Made by a program: the position numbers and the translations under genes
Notes under the pieces: model-generated
Database searches by the model: none
Told to the model about the DNA's origin: nothing
The model's input: the letters and a program-made list of their open reading frames with translations, nothing else
DNA from: Blasia pusilla
Taxonomy: Eukaryota; Marchantiophyta; Marchantiopsida; Blasiales
Direction: 5' to 3'
DNA length: 64,000 bases
NCBI GenBank assembly: GCA_050084515.1
Contig: CM114271.1
Coordinates: 11,594,001-11,658,000, forward strand
Part shown: one piece after another, positions 20,901 to 31,070 of the stretch
Layout: every line of letters begins with the position of its first letter
Position numbering within the stretch: position 1 is the stretch's first letter

Positions 20901-21016
20901 GAGCTCCGGTTCGAGCCACCCTTGGTAGTGACTCCATCGTCACTTCCAACGATTCCCAAAATCGGGAGGGCAAGGCGAAAGTGATTTTGCAAGAGCTCTC
21001 GGACGATGACGAGTGA
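17980..21016 (+). pseudogene. downstream exons of the unrecognised 15.8-kb gene
   Basis: Coding-like segments with a common GC-rich composition occur. At 18,330-18,700 are SILNPDLGPEFYKELKAIIK and later MISHWLREWSFWDALRVIGK. At 18,770-19,147 are MFKVCVLPQAELDEEVEGNK, QRMVFMYLVQCKNARTWGKL and CPIWLDFNNPEDITDKDLRV. At 19,600-19,980 are MTTAIEKLTTLGRKLQRNGH and IADLPSGLRLWGENPADEVP. At 20,830-21,016 the end is EGKAKVILQELSDDDE with a stop. Frame changes join several pieces. No known domain is visible; the alternation of hydrophobic and charged runs looks like a real, globular protein. Cluster 4 palindromes sit in the gap before the last part. Confidence 0.4.
20076..20460. repeat. palindrome cluster 4 with a higher-order inverted repeat
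   Basis: About seven palindromes occur. The 69-base segments 20,076-20,144 and 20,276-20,344 are near-perfect inverted copies, including their non-palindromic spacer (CAGCCCATGCTCG on the left, CGAGCATGGGCTGG on the right). A second inner pair, GATTTTGGTTTTTGGATGC and GCATCCGAAAACCAAAATC, adds to the fold-back. Confidence 0.85.
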
Positions 21017-21055
21017 GTTCAAAGAACTCAACGACCAGCTTGATGCACTGCGTTT

Positions 21056-22195
21056 GGAGTAGGGAGTTTTTGATAATTTGGCAAAAGATTTCATAGAATA
21101 GATCAAATGTACAATTCGAGCTTTTTTCGGATGATATAAAGCGAGAAGATTTTTTCGATCGATGGTGGTGCTTGTAAATGTTTTTGATCATTTTGTCTTT
21201 TCGAATGTGATCGTCTATGTACTCCACGGTCTTCTACTTTGCAACCCGTCGGATTTCTCCTGCTTGCAATTTTCACTTTATGACCACCGCAACCCGTAGG
21301 ATTTCTCCTCCTTGCAACTTTTCGCTTTTGACCATCTGGACCCTTTTACCACCTCCAGGCAACTGCGATTCGACCAGTTGCTCGATCGACCCTTTCGGAT
21401 CAGCGATCTGGCGGGCTTCTTCCTTGGCACCTTCCCCTCAACTCGTAAAGGCGGCGAGGCTTCTTTTCTTCTCTCAGGCGTGTTGGATTCCTTCTACTGT
21501 GCGGTTGCCATAGTGGTATTACCGGGGCGGAGCAGATATTGATATTGGATGGGTGTCACATTGCGGAGCGTACAAGGTATCTTTGCCGAGGAAGGCGGTG
21601 GGACTCGAGACAGTTACATGGGACCGTTATGGTGTACCTAGGGGGGCCAAGGCTCTCGAGTCGCCAACATTTTCGATCCCCGTCTACAATCGGCCGGAGG
21701 AGCCACTTGAATCCCAAGACATTCCTTTGGTACATCACCGAGGAGAGTTAGGAGTAAATTTGTAGATGACGAGGTGAAGAAATCATAGACTAGGTTCAAT
21801 GTACATTTCGAGGTTCCTTCGGAGGTAATAAGGACGAGATTTTTCAACCCATAATGGTGTTTGTAAAAGTTTTCTAGAATATGTTTTTGGACTTGTGGAT
21901 TGTGTTCTTTTAGCTACTCGAATTACAATTACGCAACCCGTATGATTCGACTTTTTGCTTTTTGTCCACCGCAACTTTTTAACCATTTCAGGCAACCTCT
22001 CGGATTCCGACAGGTTGATTGCTTGAGTGATCGGACTCTATCCGGTGAGACCAACCGGCGCATTGTGGCGGGCTTCTTGACTTTTGGCTCGTTCCCTTCA
22101 TTCGTCCAACCGGTTGTAGGCTTCTTTTCTTGTCTAAGATGTGCAAGATTCCTACTACCTGTCGGATTGCCATTTCGGATTCCCAACCCGTTAGA
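21056..22195. repeat. direct duplication of a 3'-end segment, with degenerate palindromes
   Basis: 21,056-21,520 and 21,750-22,190 are homologous and in the same order. Shared landmarks are AATGTACA(A/T)TTCGAG, TGGTG(C/T)TTGTAAA, a CAACCCGT(A/C)(T/G)GATT box, GGCGGGCTTCTT and AGGCTTCTTTTCTT. Between them lies an open plus-strand frame (21,553-21,765, with GAYKVSLPRKAVGLETVTWD) that ends just before the second copy as the main gene ends before the first. This suggests a duplicated last exon plus 3' region. Confidence 0.6.
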
Positions 22196-22599
22196 TCGTC
22201 GTGGGTGCAGGGTGGAAGAAAATCACTTCTAAAAATCTTTCGTTTCTTATGGTGAGCTTTCTTACGGGTTGGGAGGTGCGACTTCTCGGTTTGAGCCTAG
22301 GATCTGATTTTTCACATTTCAAAAAGTTGGTCTTGAGCAGACACCATTCATAACCGACAGAAAGTTGGTTATGGGGCAATTTAGGGGAGGCCATGATGCA
22401 AGCAACAATCCCTGCAAAAAGAGAGGTACCCATCCGGGTGTTCCTCCAACAAAAATACCAAGGGCACTGCTTTTTGTTGACCGATACAGGGAATGTTAAG
22501 AAACTTAGGCTCACATGGACAGTGATGGAAAAATGTTTAGGGTGGTCTTATGATGTCTCCTTTTTTCTCACCCCCAGGAAAGAGGAGGCTTTTTTAGGG
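22196..22599. other. stretch without recognisable gene
   Basis: I see no convincing coding sequence or repeat here. Confidence 0.4.
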
Positions 22600-22790
22600 C
22601 CAAATGTGGACCACTACCTACTCTCTTCTAAAGATCTCCTGAATTTGAAAGCAAACGAAAATTTCAAATATGTCAAAAAGTTTTGAAGAGAGGAGGCGGA
22701 TTTGGCCCTTTTTTTTGAAGAGAGACACTCCTCTCTTACTCTCTCTTGCCAGAATACCAACCCCCGACAGGATGGTGCTAGAAATTATCT
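22600..22790. repeat. dispersed repeat shared with 2,000-2,213
   Basis: This is the second copy of the GGATTTGGCCCTTTTTTTT - CTCCTCTCTT - GAATACCAACCCCC repeat, in the same orientation. It borders the host-like coding sequence that follows. Confidence 0.65.
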
Positions 22791-22791
22791 G

Positions 22792-23674
22792 CAAGTAAAG
22801 AAAGGGAAAACTCTTCACAAAGAAAAGGATGATGGTAGTGAGGAAGATGTCAGTCACGGCAAGAGAAGAGAACGTGGACCCGTTTCTTCCAAATTTCAAG
22901 GTCGGGCTCCTAGCCATGACCGGCACAACAAGCCCGACCTTCACGATTCAAGGCGATCAACATCTAGTCATCATGGTTGCAACTATCAGGTTCAAGCTCC
23001 GCGCGCCAGTTGTGATTCTTACAGTGATGCCCGACGCAATGGAGATTACGATCATCCGGCACTTGATGAGACACGAGTCTCGACAGAGGATACTGAGGGA
23101 CGAGATAGAGACAAGGGCAGAGAAAGAGATAGAGAAACGAGAAAGGGAAGCGAAAGAGAAAGAAGGAACGAGGATCGAGAAAGAGATACCGAATTAGCGC
23201 CAAAGGTAAAATTGGAGTTAGGGAGTCCAACATTGACAAAGATATGGGCAGGGAAGGGAGAATTGAGAGAGATAAGAGCAAGGAAAGAGAACGTGAAAAA
23301 GGAAGAGAACAAGGCAGGAGTAGGTTGAAAGGGAGGGACTTCTTTGACAAGGATAAGGACATGGAGAGGAGGAATGGAGGTGGTCAGAGCAGAGACGGCT
23401 ACAGAGATAGAGATAGAGATAGAGACAGGGAAAATGAAAGGAACAGAAGTAGGTACACCTCTAGAGATTCCAGCAATCACAAAGAGGTGGATTCAGGAGA
23501 TGGACGAGGGAGGAGCAAAGACAAAGAGAGAGTGAGAGACAAATTCCAGTCCAAAGCGGGAGCTAAAAGTTATCCATACTTGGATGGAGAAGAGAAAGAT
23601 GTGATTCATGACAAAGAGAAAGAACGAGAGAAAACTGGAGACAAGCCTTCAGGCAAAGAAATCCTTGTCGACAA
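22792..23674 (+). pseudogene. charged Arg/Asp/Glu-rich host-like coding sequence, 5' half
   Basis: The translation is rich in RD, RE and KE dipeptides (RDRDKGRERDRETRKGSERE, later DRENERNRSRYTSRDSSNHK), resembling low-complexity regions of plant splicing-associated proteins. There is one frame change at about 23,240-23,330. No intron is evident. The frame runs into the gypsy element at the 6-bp target CGACAA and resumes on the other side. No folded domain is visible, so the exact family is uncertain; it may be a gene fragment or a processed copy. Confidence 0.6.
23669..23674. repeat. target-site duplication, left copy (CGACAA)
   Basis: CGACAA precedes the TGTCATGAC start of gypsy copy A and recurs at 33,349-33,354 after its end. 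With one copy removed the host-like frame is continuous (ILVD then NNDLHMEKEN). A 5-bp reading (GACAA) is equally possible. Confidence 0.8.
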
Positions 23675-24041
23675 TGTCATGACTATACGGATTATGTCGT
23701 AGAGTATGGTGTGCTAGTAGAGGCCATTCCTTATGTAGGACCGTAGTGGATTGGTAGAGATGCGGTTCCATACATAGGGTTGGGGGTTAGTCAGTTGGGG
23801 GTGACTTTCCCAGTAGGGCCCGCTCTTAGGTTGGAGGATATAAGGTGGAGTGCACTCAAAGAACAGTCACTTCTTTGAGTTGAGCCTGTTGCGTTGGGAG
23901 TTAGCCTTGGTAGTGAGTAGAGCTCTTGGCTATGGTGTTCCCGTAAGCTTCGACCTAGATTCTCCCATCGTGGAGTGGGTTTGGCTCGACTGTATGTGAT
24001 TGTAAACGTGTTTTATGACATGAGGTCTTTCACGGATTTCA
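23675..24041 (+). repeat. 5' terminal repeat (A1) of gypsy copy A
   Basis: It starts TGTCATGAC and ends GGATTTCA, with about 95 percent identity to 32,877-33,247. It carries the promoter: TATAAG at 23,839-23,844 and a perfect 10-bp stem hairpin (23,854-23,880) just downstream. Relative to the 3' end it lacks about 104 bases (B). Confidence 0.85.
23839..23844 (+). promoter_or_regulatory. TATA-like box of the gypsy copy A promoter
   Basis: GGATATAAGG, conserved at 33,045-33,050 in the 3' copy, about 15 bases before the inverted repeat ACTCAAAGAA / TTCTTTGAGT. The hairpin would fall at or near the 5' end of the transcript. Confidence 0.6.
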
Positions 24042-25709
24042 CTCAAGAACAGGAGTAGATCGATGGTAACCGATTGTAGATCATAGGATCTGGTTAGGGT
24101 GATTGTGTACTCAGCCGTGGATGTTTGCGGCTTGTTGCCTATGTTGGAGGTGTGAATCAGGTGCGTGGTTGGTTGGGGAAAGAAGCGCCTTGCTGAGAGC
24201 TTTCAACGCGCTTTAGATCGCGGATTTCGTCAAGGGAGTTGGAAGTTATCAAGGATTGAAGATTACAGTTCGTGTTCGACGGTTTTCGATGTGGAGAGCT
24301 TGGAGTGCGGAAGTGTGTTGAAGTTCATCCAGATCGGGTGAGAGGTTCCTGTTGCTACTCATATTGTGATCTCCTATGAATCTATATTTCGAGTGTGTGG
24401 AGCGTTATGGATTTCTGCGTGCATGAAACTTGGCGGAAGCTATTTGCCAGTTTGCGATTCTCGGAGGTGTATGGATGACAAGTTTGTTTGATTTTTAGCT
24501 CGAGTCTGAGCTCGGTTGTAGCTGATTTTCTGTGGAGAGATAGCTATGGTGGTCAATTGAATTCTGATTGAAACAGATTTGATTTCGGTCACGTATTTGT
24601 GAAGTAATTTCTAATCGAAATTTTGCGGACTAGCTCAAGGTCTGGCTATGGTGGACAGCGGATCGGAGGGGCTGGTTGGTTGGTGACTTGTTCATTTTTG
24701 GAGACGCCTATCCCATTGGGGGCGCCCTGGTTGGACCTCTCTCCATAGCGAAGCATGGCGAAGCGTGGCGATAGGGGCATTTCTCGGCGTTTCGAGGCTT
24801 CGAGGCTTCGAGGCAACTCGTGGTAGCTCGGGGCGAGTGGGCGTGAGAGGCGGAGTAAGGAGCAAGGAGCAAGCAAGCAAGGAGCAAGCAAGCAAGCTTG
24901 CTTGCTTGGGCGTGAGGAAATTTTTGAAGGATTTGGGATTTGAGTTTTGCATAAGTGGTCACCCATCTTTGGGCTATTCTGCCTGGAGGACGCTTAACTG
25001 CTGAGTTCTTAACTATGCCAATGTCTGTTTGTTGTAGCTCATTTGGTCTTTGTTCGGAGATGTGTTAGGCGCTTTATGCATCTCAGGTTTTTGGTTGATG
25101 TACCTCTAGCGCATAGTACGGTGTAGCCTCTCCATGTAGGTGATATTTTCAGGTGCTGCGCGTTCGACTAGCACGTCATCGATCCGCGGCGGAATAGCTA
25201 TTGCGTTAGAATTGTGTGGTGGGTTTTGTGGATTCAGAGGGCACCACGTTTGGTGGATTGTGTTACCTTGATTTCCATTTGCGATTGGAGGGTTGTCGTT
25301 GGATTTCTTGTGTTTGGATCCCCTCCATCGTGCTTCTTCTGCTTGGCGCCCATTGTTAGGGTTGACGCTGATTTCGAGTAGTGTTACTCTGTGTGCTACC
25401 GGTAGTGAGGCTGGAGGGATGACGAGTAGATTGTGGGAGACTTCTTGTGGTGATGACAAGTTAGGTTGCCTACACCCATAGCTAGTAGAGCTAGAATAGT
25501 ATAGCGACATCGACGTCACTTGGTAATTTGGTGGTGGTGCGGCATCGGCGTTGGTCATCACGGAGTGTCGGGTGGTCTGGTTGGGGACCGTGTAGTGTGC
25601 GGGATGTGGTGGTTTCACACGGAGTGGATTTAGGTATCGGCTACCTTTTCCACTTCCGACGGTTGATGAAGAGGAGGACGAGGGTGTTCCAGCTCCATTG
25701 ATTTGGGAT
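24042..25709 (+). other. untranslated leader of gypsy copy A
   Basis: A long leader without a conserved sense frame until about 25,597, from which an open acidic frame (TVDEEEDEGVPAP) leads into gag. It contains CGAGGCTTCGAGG repeats at about 24,795 and AAGC-rich short repeats at 24,855-24,910 that form an inverted AAGC/GCTT run. The sequence after A1 (CTCAAGAACAGGAG) sits where a primer-binding site is expected, but I could not match it to a tRNA. Confidence 0.5.
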
Positions 25710-26414
25710 ATGGACGGTGGATATGGGGCCATGAAGGGCCCACGACGATACTCGGGTGCAGTGGGTACCATTGAGTTGGAGGACTTCATGCAGGAGTTTG
25801 ATACGTGGTGTGATATGCAGATGTTGCGGAACGCCACGTTGTTTACACCCTTCTTGGCTTGGAAGGGGTTGTTTCAGCACTTGGAAGGACCACCCATGGA
25901 TGATTACCATGAGTTTAGGAAGGACCATGTTCCTGAGATTGAGGCATGGACACAATATTGGTCTCCAGGCTATGTGTCTATCATCCATGGTGGTATTGGT
26001 AGTAGTGCTCCTACTATGCCAGCCAGCCCGACGTTGAGTGGTACGAGTACGAGCCGGAGTGGGGGTACCAGTGGAGGTACTAGTGGGGATACTAGTGGAG
26101 GTATTAATGCCCCACCATCGTTCACCCCGGTTGCAGAGTTCTTCAAGAGGTTGAAGAAGAACTATCAAGGAGTGAAGACGGAGAAGTTGAGGAATCTTCA
26201 GGACTTTGAGCGAAAGGCGGTGAGAGTCTTAAGTGAGGCATACACAGCGTATGCCACGCTTGATTTTAGTTACCAGGTGTGGCGAGGATCGAGCGATCCG
26301 ATTTTGGTATGGGATCTTGGGCAGAGATTTGCCGTAAGGGTGCGTGATGCTACTCTTATGAGTGATGATTCACCCACATTGACCCATGTGTTTGCTTTAT
26401 CTCGAGAAGATTGA
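25710..26414 (+). CDS. gag capsid region of gypsy copy A
   Basis: A 235-codon open frame from the ATG at 25,710. Copy B has an ATG at the matching place followed by a homologous protein (VGTIELEDFMQEFDTW in A, IGTIDLDDFIQEFDT in B). Also shared are LAWKGLFQHLEGPPMDDYHE and EFFKRLKKNYQGVKTEKL. A Ser/Gly/Thr-rich linker (SRSGGTSGGTSGDTSGG) divides it. The residues LRDFERKAVRVLSEAYT-like in the second half fit the retrotransposon gag (PF03732-type) fold. It forms the particle shell in the family. Confidence 0.75.
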   Translation: MDGGYGAMKGPRRYSGAVGTIELEDFMQEFDTWCDMQMLRNATLFTPFLAWKGLFQHLEGPPMDDYHEFRKDHVPEIEAWTQYWSPGYVSIIHGGIGSSAPTMPASPTLSGTSTSRSGGTSGGTSGDTSGGINAPPSFTPVAEFFKRLKKNYQGVKTEKLRNLQDFERKAVRVLSEAYTAYATLDFSYQVWRGSSDPILVWDLGQRFAVRVRDATLMSDDSPTLTHVFALSRED

Positions 26415-26627
26415 GCTTAACATGGTGAAGGAGAGAGTGGTGACATCCGCATTCAAGAGGGGATACAACTACTACTTCTCGGGTTCAGCCGCCCACCTCT
26501 GATCTCGTAGTAGTGGTGGTGGTAGTAGTAGTGGGAGTCGTGGGGTACACGCGACCTCAGTCAAGTCCTAGAGGACATTTGTGCAGAGACCATTGCCTTC
26601 ATTTGCTGCCCGAGCAAGGACAATCAT

Positions 26628-26782
26628 GTTGGACATGTGGAGGTGATCATGTTAGGAAGTTTTGTCCCCAAGAGGATGGGAGGCGGACTTTGGAGGATGG
26701 GCCTCGATCGGCCCCAACTCGGTGTGATCATTGCGGGGAGACTAGGTCATCCTCGAGGCGTTGCTTTGATCTTCATCCGAGT
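26628..26782 (+). pseudogene. gag zinc knuckles of gypsy copy A
   Basis: Two knuckles are recognisable in frames shifted from gag. The first is CWTCGGDHVRKFC (C-x2-C-x3-H-x4-C, one residue short of standard). The second is CDHCGETRSSSRRC, in which the His is replaced; copy B keeps it as CDHCHRYNHTRDRC. A Gly/Arg-rich tail (RGRGGRGGRGGRGG) follows, an RNA-binding feature. Confidence 0.75.
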
Positions 26783-27499
26783 TGAGATCAGGCCGTGGCC
26801 GTGGTGGAGTAGCTCGAGAGGCCGAGGTGGTAGAGGTGGTAGGGGTGGTAGAGGTGGACCGGTGGTTGGAGAGCCTACGGTGGCTACCCCTACCACTCTG
26901 ACAGTCGACTATGGCTTCGAGGATTGAGCGGTTGGAGGCGGTTGGCTACTATGGTTGGTATCCATAATAGATCGGTTCGGGGGCGGGGCTTCCACCTCTT
27001 ATGGAGGGATGATCTCTCTTATATGGCGAAAAGGCCGGGTTGAGGCATCAGTGCGATTCTGAAAGGAGCCACTCGGCGTCGAGCCACGTGGTGCTCTTTG
27101 TGGAGTTGGACCCCTGAGAGGGGGTGGGGGGGCGGCTAGGCTTCCCAGTCATTCTTGTTGCCTCGAGGTGCTTAGGACTCCATCCATGGTTCCTCGCGAC
27201 CTATTGAGCCGGCAGTGGGGCCGAGGCATCTACATCGGCGTGTAGTAGACACGGATCAGCATCGATCGATTGCGGATGGCAAGCCGGTGTTAGGATCCCC
27301 ATTGTTTTCGACCACGAGGCGATGGCTTTAGGAGTTGACTTAGCTCTGTATTTCAGCTAAGCGACCACATTGTGTGACGTGGGGTATTCTTGCTACTGCG
27401 TGTTGAGGTGGATGAGGATGTTGCGATGGAGCGACCCTCTATGTCGGGAGTAGCATTGAGTACGGTGCTACTTGGCGGCGGGCGGCGAAGATGGATGCA

Positions 27500-28010
27500 T
27501 TACCGGCCCGGCCAGCCATTGATCGTGAGAGGCTTACACTGGTGTATGTATGTTGGACAACCGGAGTGGGATCTTCCGATTGGTGAGTCCTCAGGCAGTG
27601 TATAGACCAGATAGAGTCTTGTTAGGCTCGGTGCCCAACCTTTGATGTTGGGAAAGGCGGCATGTATTGGTTTGGGTATTCGGAGGTGAGCTTGAGCCTT
27701 GCCCATTCAGATTCAAACATCACTTGGGCAGCCAATGATAGGTCTCAATTCATGACACGGGAGAAGTTTTCTGTATAGTTGAGACCAGATCATGCGATTG
27801 ATAGCTCCCGGTTGGGAGTATCTGCGGTAGTCACATCGGCCGAGTCGTATGATGTACTAGTTGGAGGAGCGATGTGTACCCGATGGGTTTCAGATGGATT
27901 TGGTGAGGCAGCGTCTTATAGACCAGGTTGGCGATCCGAGGATGGGCGTATGAGCCAAGTTCTGTGAGATTTATTTACGGGGCTCGACCATGAGGGTCTT
28001 CCCCATGTGT
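27500..28010 (+). pseudogene. retropepsin-like protease region of gypsy copy A
   Basis: Best recognised by comparison with copy B (60,600-61,060). The end of the region reads ESYDVLVGGAM then ASYRPGWRSEDGRMS in A, and ELYDVLVGSTM then VSYRLG-RSSDGW in B. This matches the segment that follows the aspartic protease in some plant gypsy elements. The catalytic D-S/T-G triad is not intact in either copy. Confidence 0.5.
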
Positions 28011-28299
28011 TAGCATCTGTGGTGGTTTTAGTGGAGTAGTCACTTGGCCAGAGACTTTTTGGAGGTAATGTTTTCGCTATGGATTCTCCTGCATGAGGAG
28101 GTAGAGGAGGTCCCTATTTTTGCAGTGGCATCCTCATCGTTGGATGTGCCACTTTGGAGTTCGAGGCGGTGCACTACGGCAGAGGCGTCGCCTAGTGCAG
28201 GAGGCTTGGTGTGAGGCTGTTATACCTCACGAGGAAGAGGAGGCCCCACGGCGGACTCCTACTTCTGGTCCAGTTGGGTTATCCCCTTTGGATACTACA

Positions 28300-29290
28300 C
28301 CCATTGTATGGCAGTATCCGCCGGAGGGTATTTGTGTGTTAGATCTCTTTGGTGGGATTAGCACTGGTTTGGCTGTAGTGTTGCAGGCCGGTATTCCTGT
28401 GCGGAGATACGTGTATGTGGAGCGAGATGAGACGGCCCAGAGAGTCTCATCTCGACATATTGGTCAGTTGATGCGGAGATACCCTGAGTTGTTGCCGCCA
28501 TCAGCTATTCGTGGGTACCAGCGTGCTTTACCATCACACATTGCATTGTTGGGGGTGCAGGACCTTGAGAGAATTGGTCCTGTGGATTTGGTGATTGCTG
28601 GATGGCCATGTCAGGGTCATACACATGCTAGTCGTGGTGAGGGATTACATGACCCTAGGTCTCGATTGTTTTGGGAGATGTTACGGATGTTCGACATCTT
28701 GAGTTCATCAGCACATGCTCTAGCTTACATTCGGAGAATGTTCCATTGTTAGGTGACACTCGGACCCGGATTATGGCGAGTGTTCATCAGTGCGGTCTTG
28801 GATTGGACCAGCGGTGTTGTTGGATGCTGGCCATGAGTTGGCTCGCGTGCACATCGTCGAGCTTGTGGTGGACAAACTTGTTGCCTAGGAGGTTCTCGTC
28901 GAGCATATGATGCGGTCTGGCGGGATCCTCGCCTTATAAAGTGGATAGTATCTTGAATCTTGGCGACTTTCTCAAGTGGTGAGGGTTATTGATCGGTCAC
29001 CCATGGCGGTGGTGAACGGTGTGGGCGACCTAGGATGGCACTACCCACATTTGTGAGTTTTTCAGCGTCACATGCCTCTGAGGAAGGTGGTCGGGGCTTG
29101 TATGGGATTCTCATGTGCGGCGGTTGGTGTTAACGCCGATGAGAGAGAGAGCGCGATGGGATTTGCTCTTTTGGTGTGACATGGTTGCTTCTATTTACGA
29201 GGCTTCACAACGTCATGTGTTGGGTCACGCCATGGACCTGAATTGTTTGACTTGGATTTTGAGTCTTGGTATGGCGAGCGGCGTCGACCG
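28300..29290 (+). pseudogene. C5-cytosine DNA methyltransferase domain inside gypsy pol
   Basis: Motif I is VLDLFGGISTGLA at 28,336-28,374. The cofactor-binding acidic residue is in YVYVERDET. Motif IV with the catalytic cysteine is VDLVIAGWPCQGHTHASRG (Cys codon 28,609-28,611), followed by GLHDPRSRLFWEMLRM. After a one-base shift near 28,725 comes motif VI (SENVPLLGDTR), then LLDAGHELARVH and LWWTNLL (motif VIII region), and EASQRHVLGHAMDLN (motif X). Order I-IV-VI-VIII-X is linear, unlike the rearranged plant DRM enzymes; the VRRYVYVE and RLFWE features resemble DNMT3. It is placed between protease and RT. Function in the family is transfer of methyl from S-adenosylmethionine to cytosine C5. 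At least two frameshifts make this copy inactive. Confidence 0.88.
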
Positions 29291-29502
29291 GACTATGTCG
29301 TGGGTCTTCCACCCCTTGTAATGAGCTCGATGGCTCCGGGATGGTAGAGGCATCGGTGGGCGAGGAGAGTAGTATTTTGCATCCTTGGAGTAAATGGGAT
29401 GTAATGGCTGGGCATGTGGAGTTGGTTGCTCATGGTGGTGGAGGAGTTATTTGCTCAGATGATGGTGTAGCTAAGGGTGTACCATCTTGTGAGGGGGTTG
29501 CA

Positions 29503-31070
29503 TAGCAGCCAATGGCATCGTCCTCTCCCTCTAGTGTGCCAGTGGAGGAGACTTGGGAGCCATTACTTGGGCCCAAGCTTACGGGAGGTGAGAAACGACG
29601 CTTGACACAGTTCCTACGTGCTTATAGGAGTTGTTTTGCCTTTAGCATGAAGGAGTTGGGTTCCCTGGTTGGACCGGTATACGGATTGATTTGGCTAGTG
29701 ATACGCCAATCTTCCGTCGTCCCTACCGATATAGTGATATGGAGAGGGAGTTGATTGAGTAGGGCGTTGGACCTTTTGGAGGTGGATTAGTGGAGTTGTC
29801 GCATGGAGAGTATGCATCGCCCTTGTCATGCTGCTAAAAAAGGATATGCATGGCAACTACGGATAGGCGGATGTGTGGAGATTCTTGTCTATCAATCGGC
29901 AAACCAAGGCCGATAGGTATGCCATGCCTACACCGAGGAGATCTTTGATGTGGTGGGACAGGCAAAGATTTTCAGTACTTTGGATCTTCGGGCACGATAC
30001 CATCAATTTGATTCGGGAGAGTGACAAGGCCAAAGACAACATTTTGGGGAGTCAACTCTCATGGCAAGGATTGTTTGTACATGTGGAAATTCTTACCCTT
30101 TGGGTTGAAGAATGCACTGCCGAGTTTCAAAGAGTGATGGTCTGGATCCTAGCAGGGTTGGATTTTGTTCGGTGTTACATTGATGATATCTTGGTGTTCA
30201 GTAACACGGTGGAGGAGCATCAGATACATTTGCAGATGGTGTTTGAGCGGTTGAAAGCTCATGGTCTACGTTTGCATCTAGGAAAGTGTAAGTTCTTCCA
30301 TGAGGATGTTGAGTACTTGGGTCATGTGATCTATCCAGGTGGTTTGGGAGTTCAGCAAGCAAAGGTGGAGGCTATTGCACTTATTCCGCATCCGGTAGAT
30401 GTGAGTAGAGTTCGAGCATTCATGGGATTGGCGAACTACTATCGGAGGTATGTGAAGGGATTTAGTGCTATGGCAAAGCCTTTGAACCAATTGCTGAAAT
30501 CAGATCAAGAGTGGCATTGGGGAGATGATCAGGAGAGAGCTTTTGTGGAGCTTAAGGCCCAGTTGGTGGCGGCGCCTATCTTGAGGAGACCTATCAGAGG
30601 GCGCCCATTCAAGTTACACACCGATTGGAGTAGGTTGGGACTTGGAGCGGTGTTGACACAACACGATGATGAGCACATCGAGTTTGTGGTGGCCTATGCA
30701 AGTCGTTCGAATAATGCAAAAATGAGTCGTGCTATAGTTCATATGAGGGAGAGTGCTTGGCGAGTAGTGTGGTGTGGCACACTTTAGGTGTTACTTGTTT
30801 GGCACCCAGTTTTACCCTTTTCTTGATCACCAACCGCTCAAGTGGTTGATGGAGTCGGACAAGCTTACGAGGGGAAGCTTGCACGGTGGGCTCTTATCTT
30901 ACGGGAGTATGACTTCCGGGTGGTACATAGACCGGAGTTGCCAACCTTGATCTTTGATGGGTTGAGTAGGAACCCATGTACTAGCCAAGAGGATACAACA
31001 GGGGCTAGATTGCATGGCGAGGTTGATGAGGAGATGGTGCCAGGTTGGCATGCATCCGCCTTTTTATGTT
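29503..31070 (+). pseudogene. reverse transcriptase and RNase H of gypsy copy A
   Basis: The RT lead-in reads GEKRRLTQFLRAYRSCFAFS then MKELGSLVGPV. The catalytic box is CYIDDILVFSNTVEEHQIHL near 30,173. Downstream are FFHEDVEYLGHVIYPGGLGV, MGLANYYRRYVKGFSAMAKP and the RNase H start KLHTDWSRLGLGAVLTQHDD. The last RNase H part (DFRVVHRPELPTLIFDGLSR) is at about 30,910-30,970. A frame change before 30,790 and a stop break the frame. Confidence 0.9.

Noticed and set aside
22702-23362. Minus-strand Ser/Leu-rich frames over the charged host-like sequence
   Set aside because: They are antisense shadows of the Arg/Glu/Asp-rich plus frame.
25106-25837. Antisense 243-codon open frame over the gypsy leader and gag start
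   Set aside because: It overlaps the conserved gag start. The equivalent minus frame in copy B (57,504-57,241) is not similar as a protein, whereas the sense acidic run is shared.
28300-29290. Plant DRM methyltransferase gene fragment
   Set aside because: DRM enzymes have a rearranged motif order (VI-IX-X before I-IV). Here the order is linear and the domain is bracketed by protease and RT of one element.
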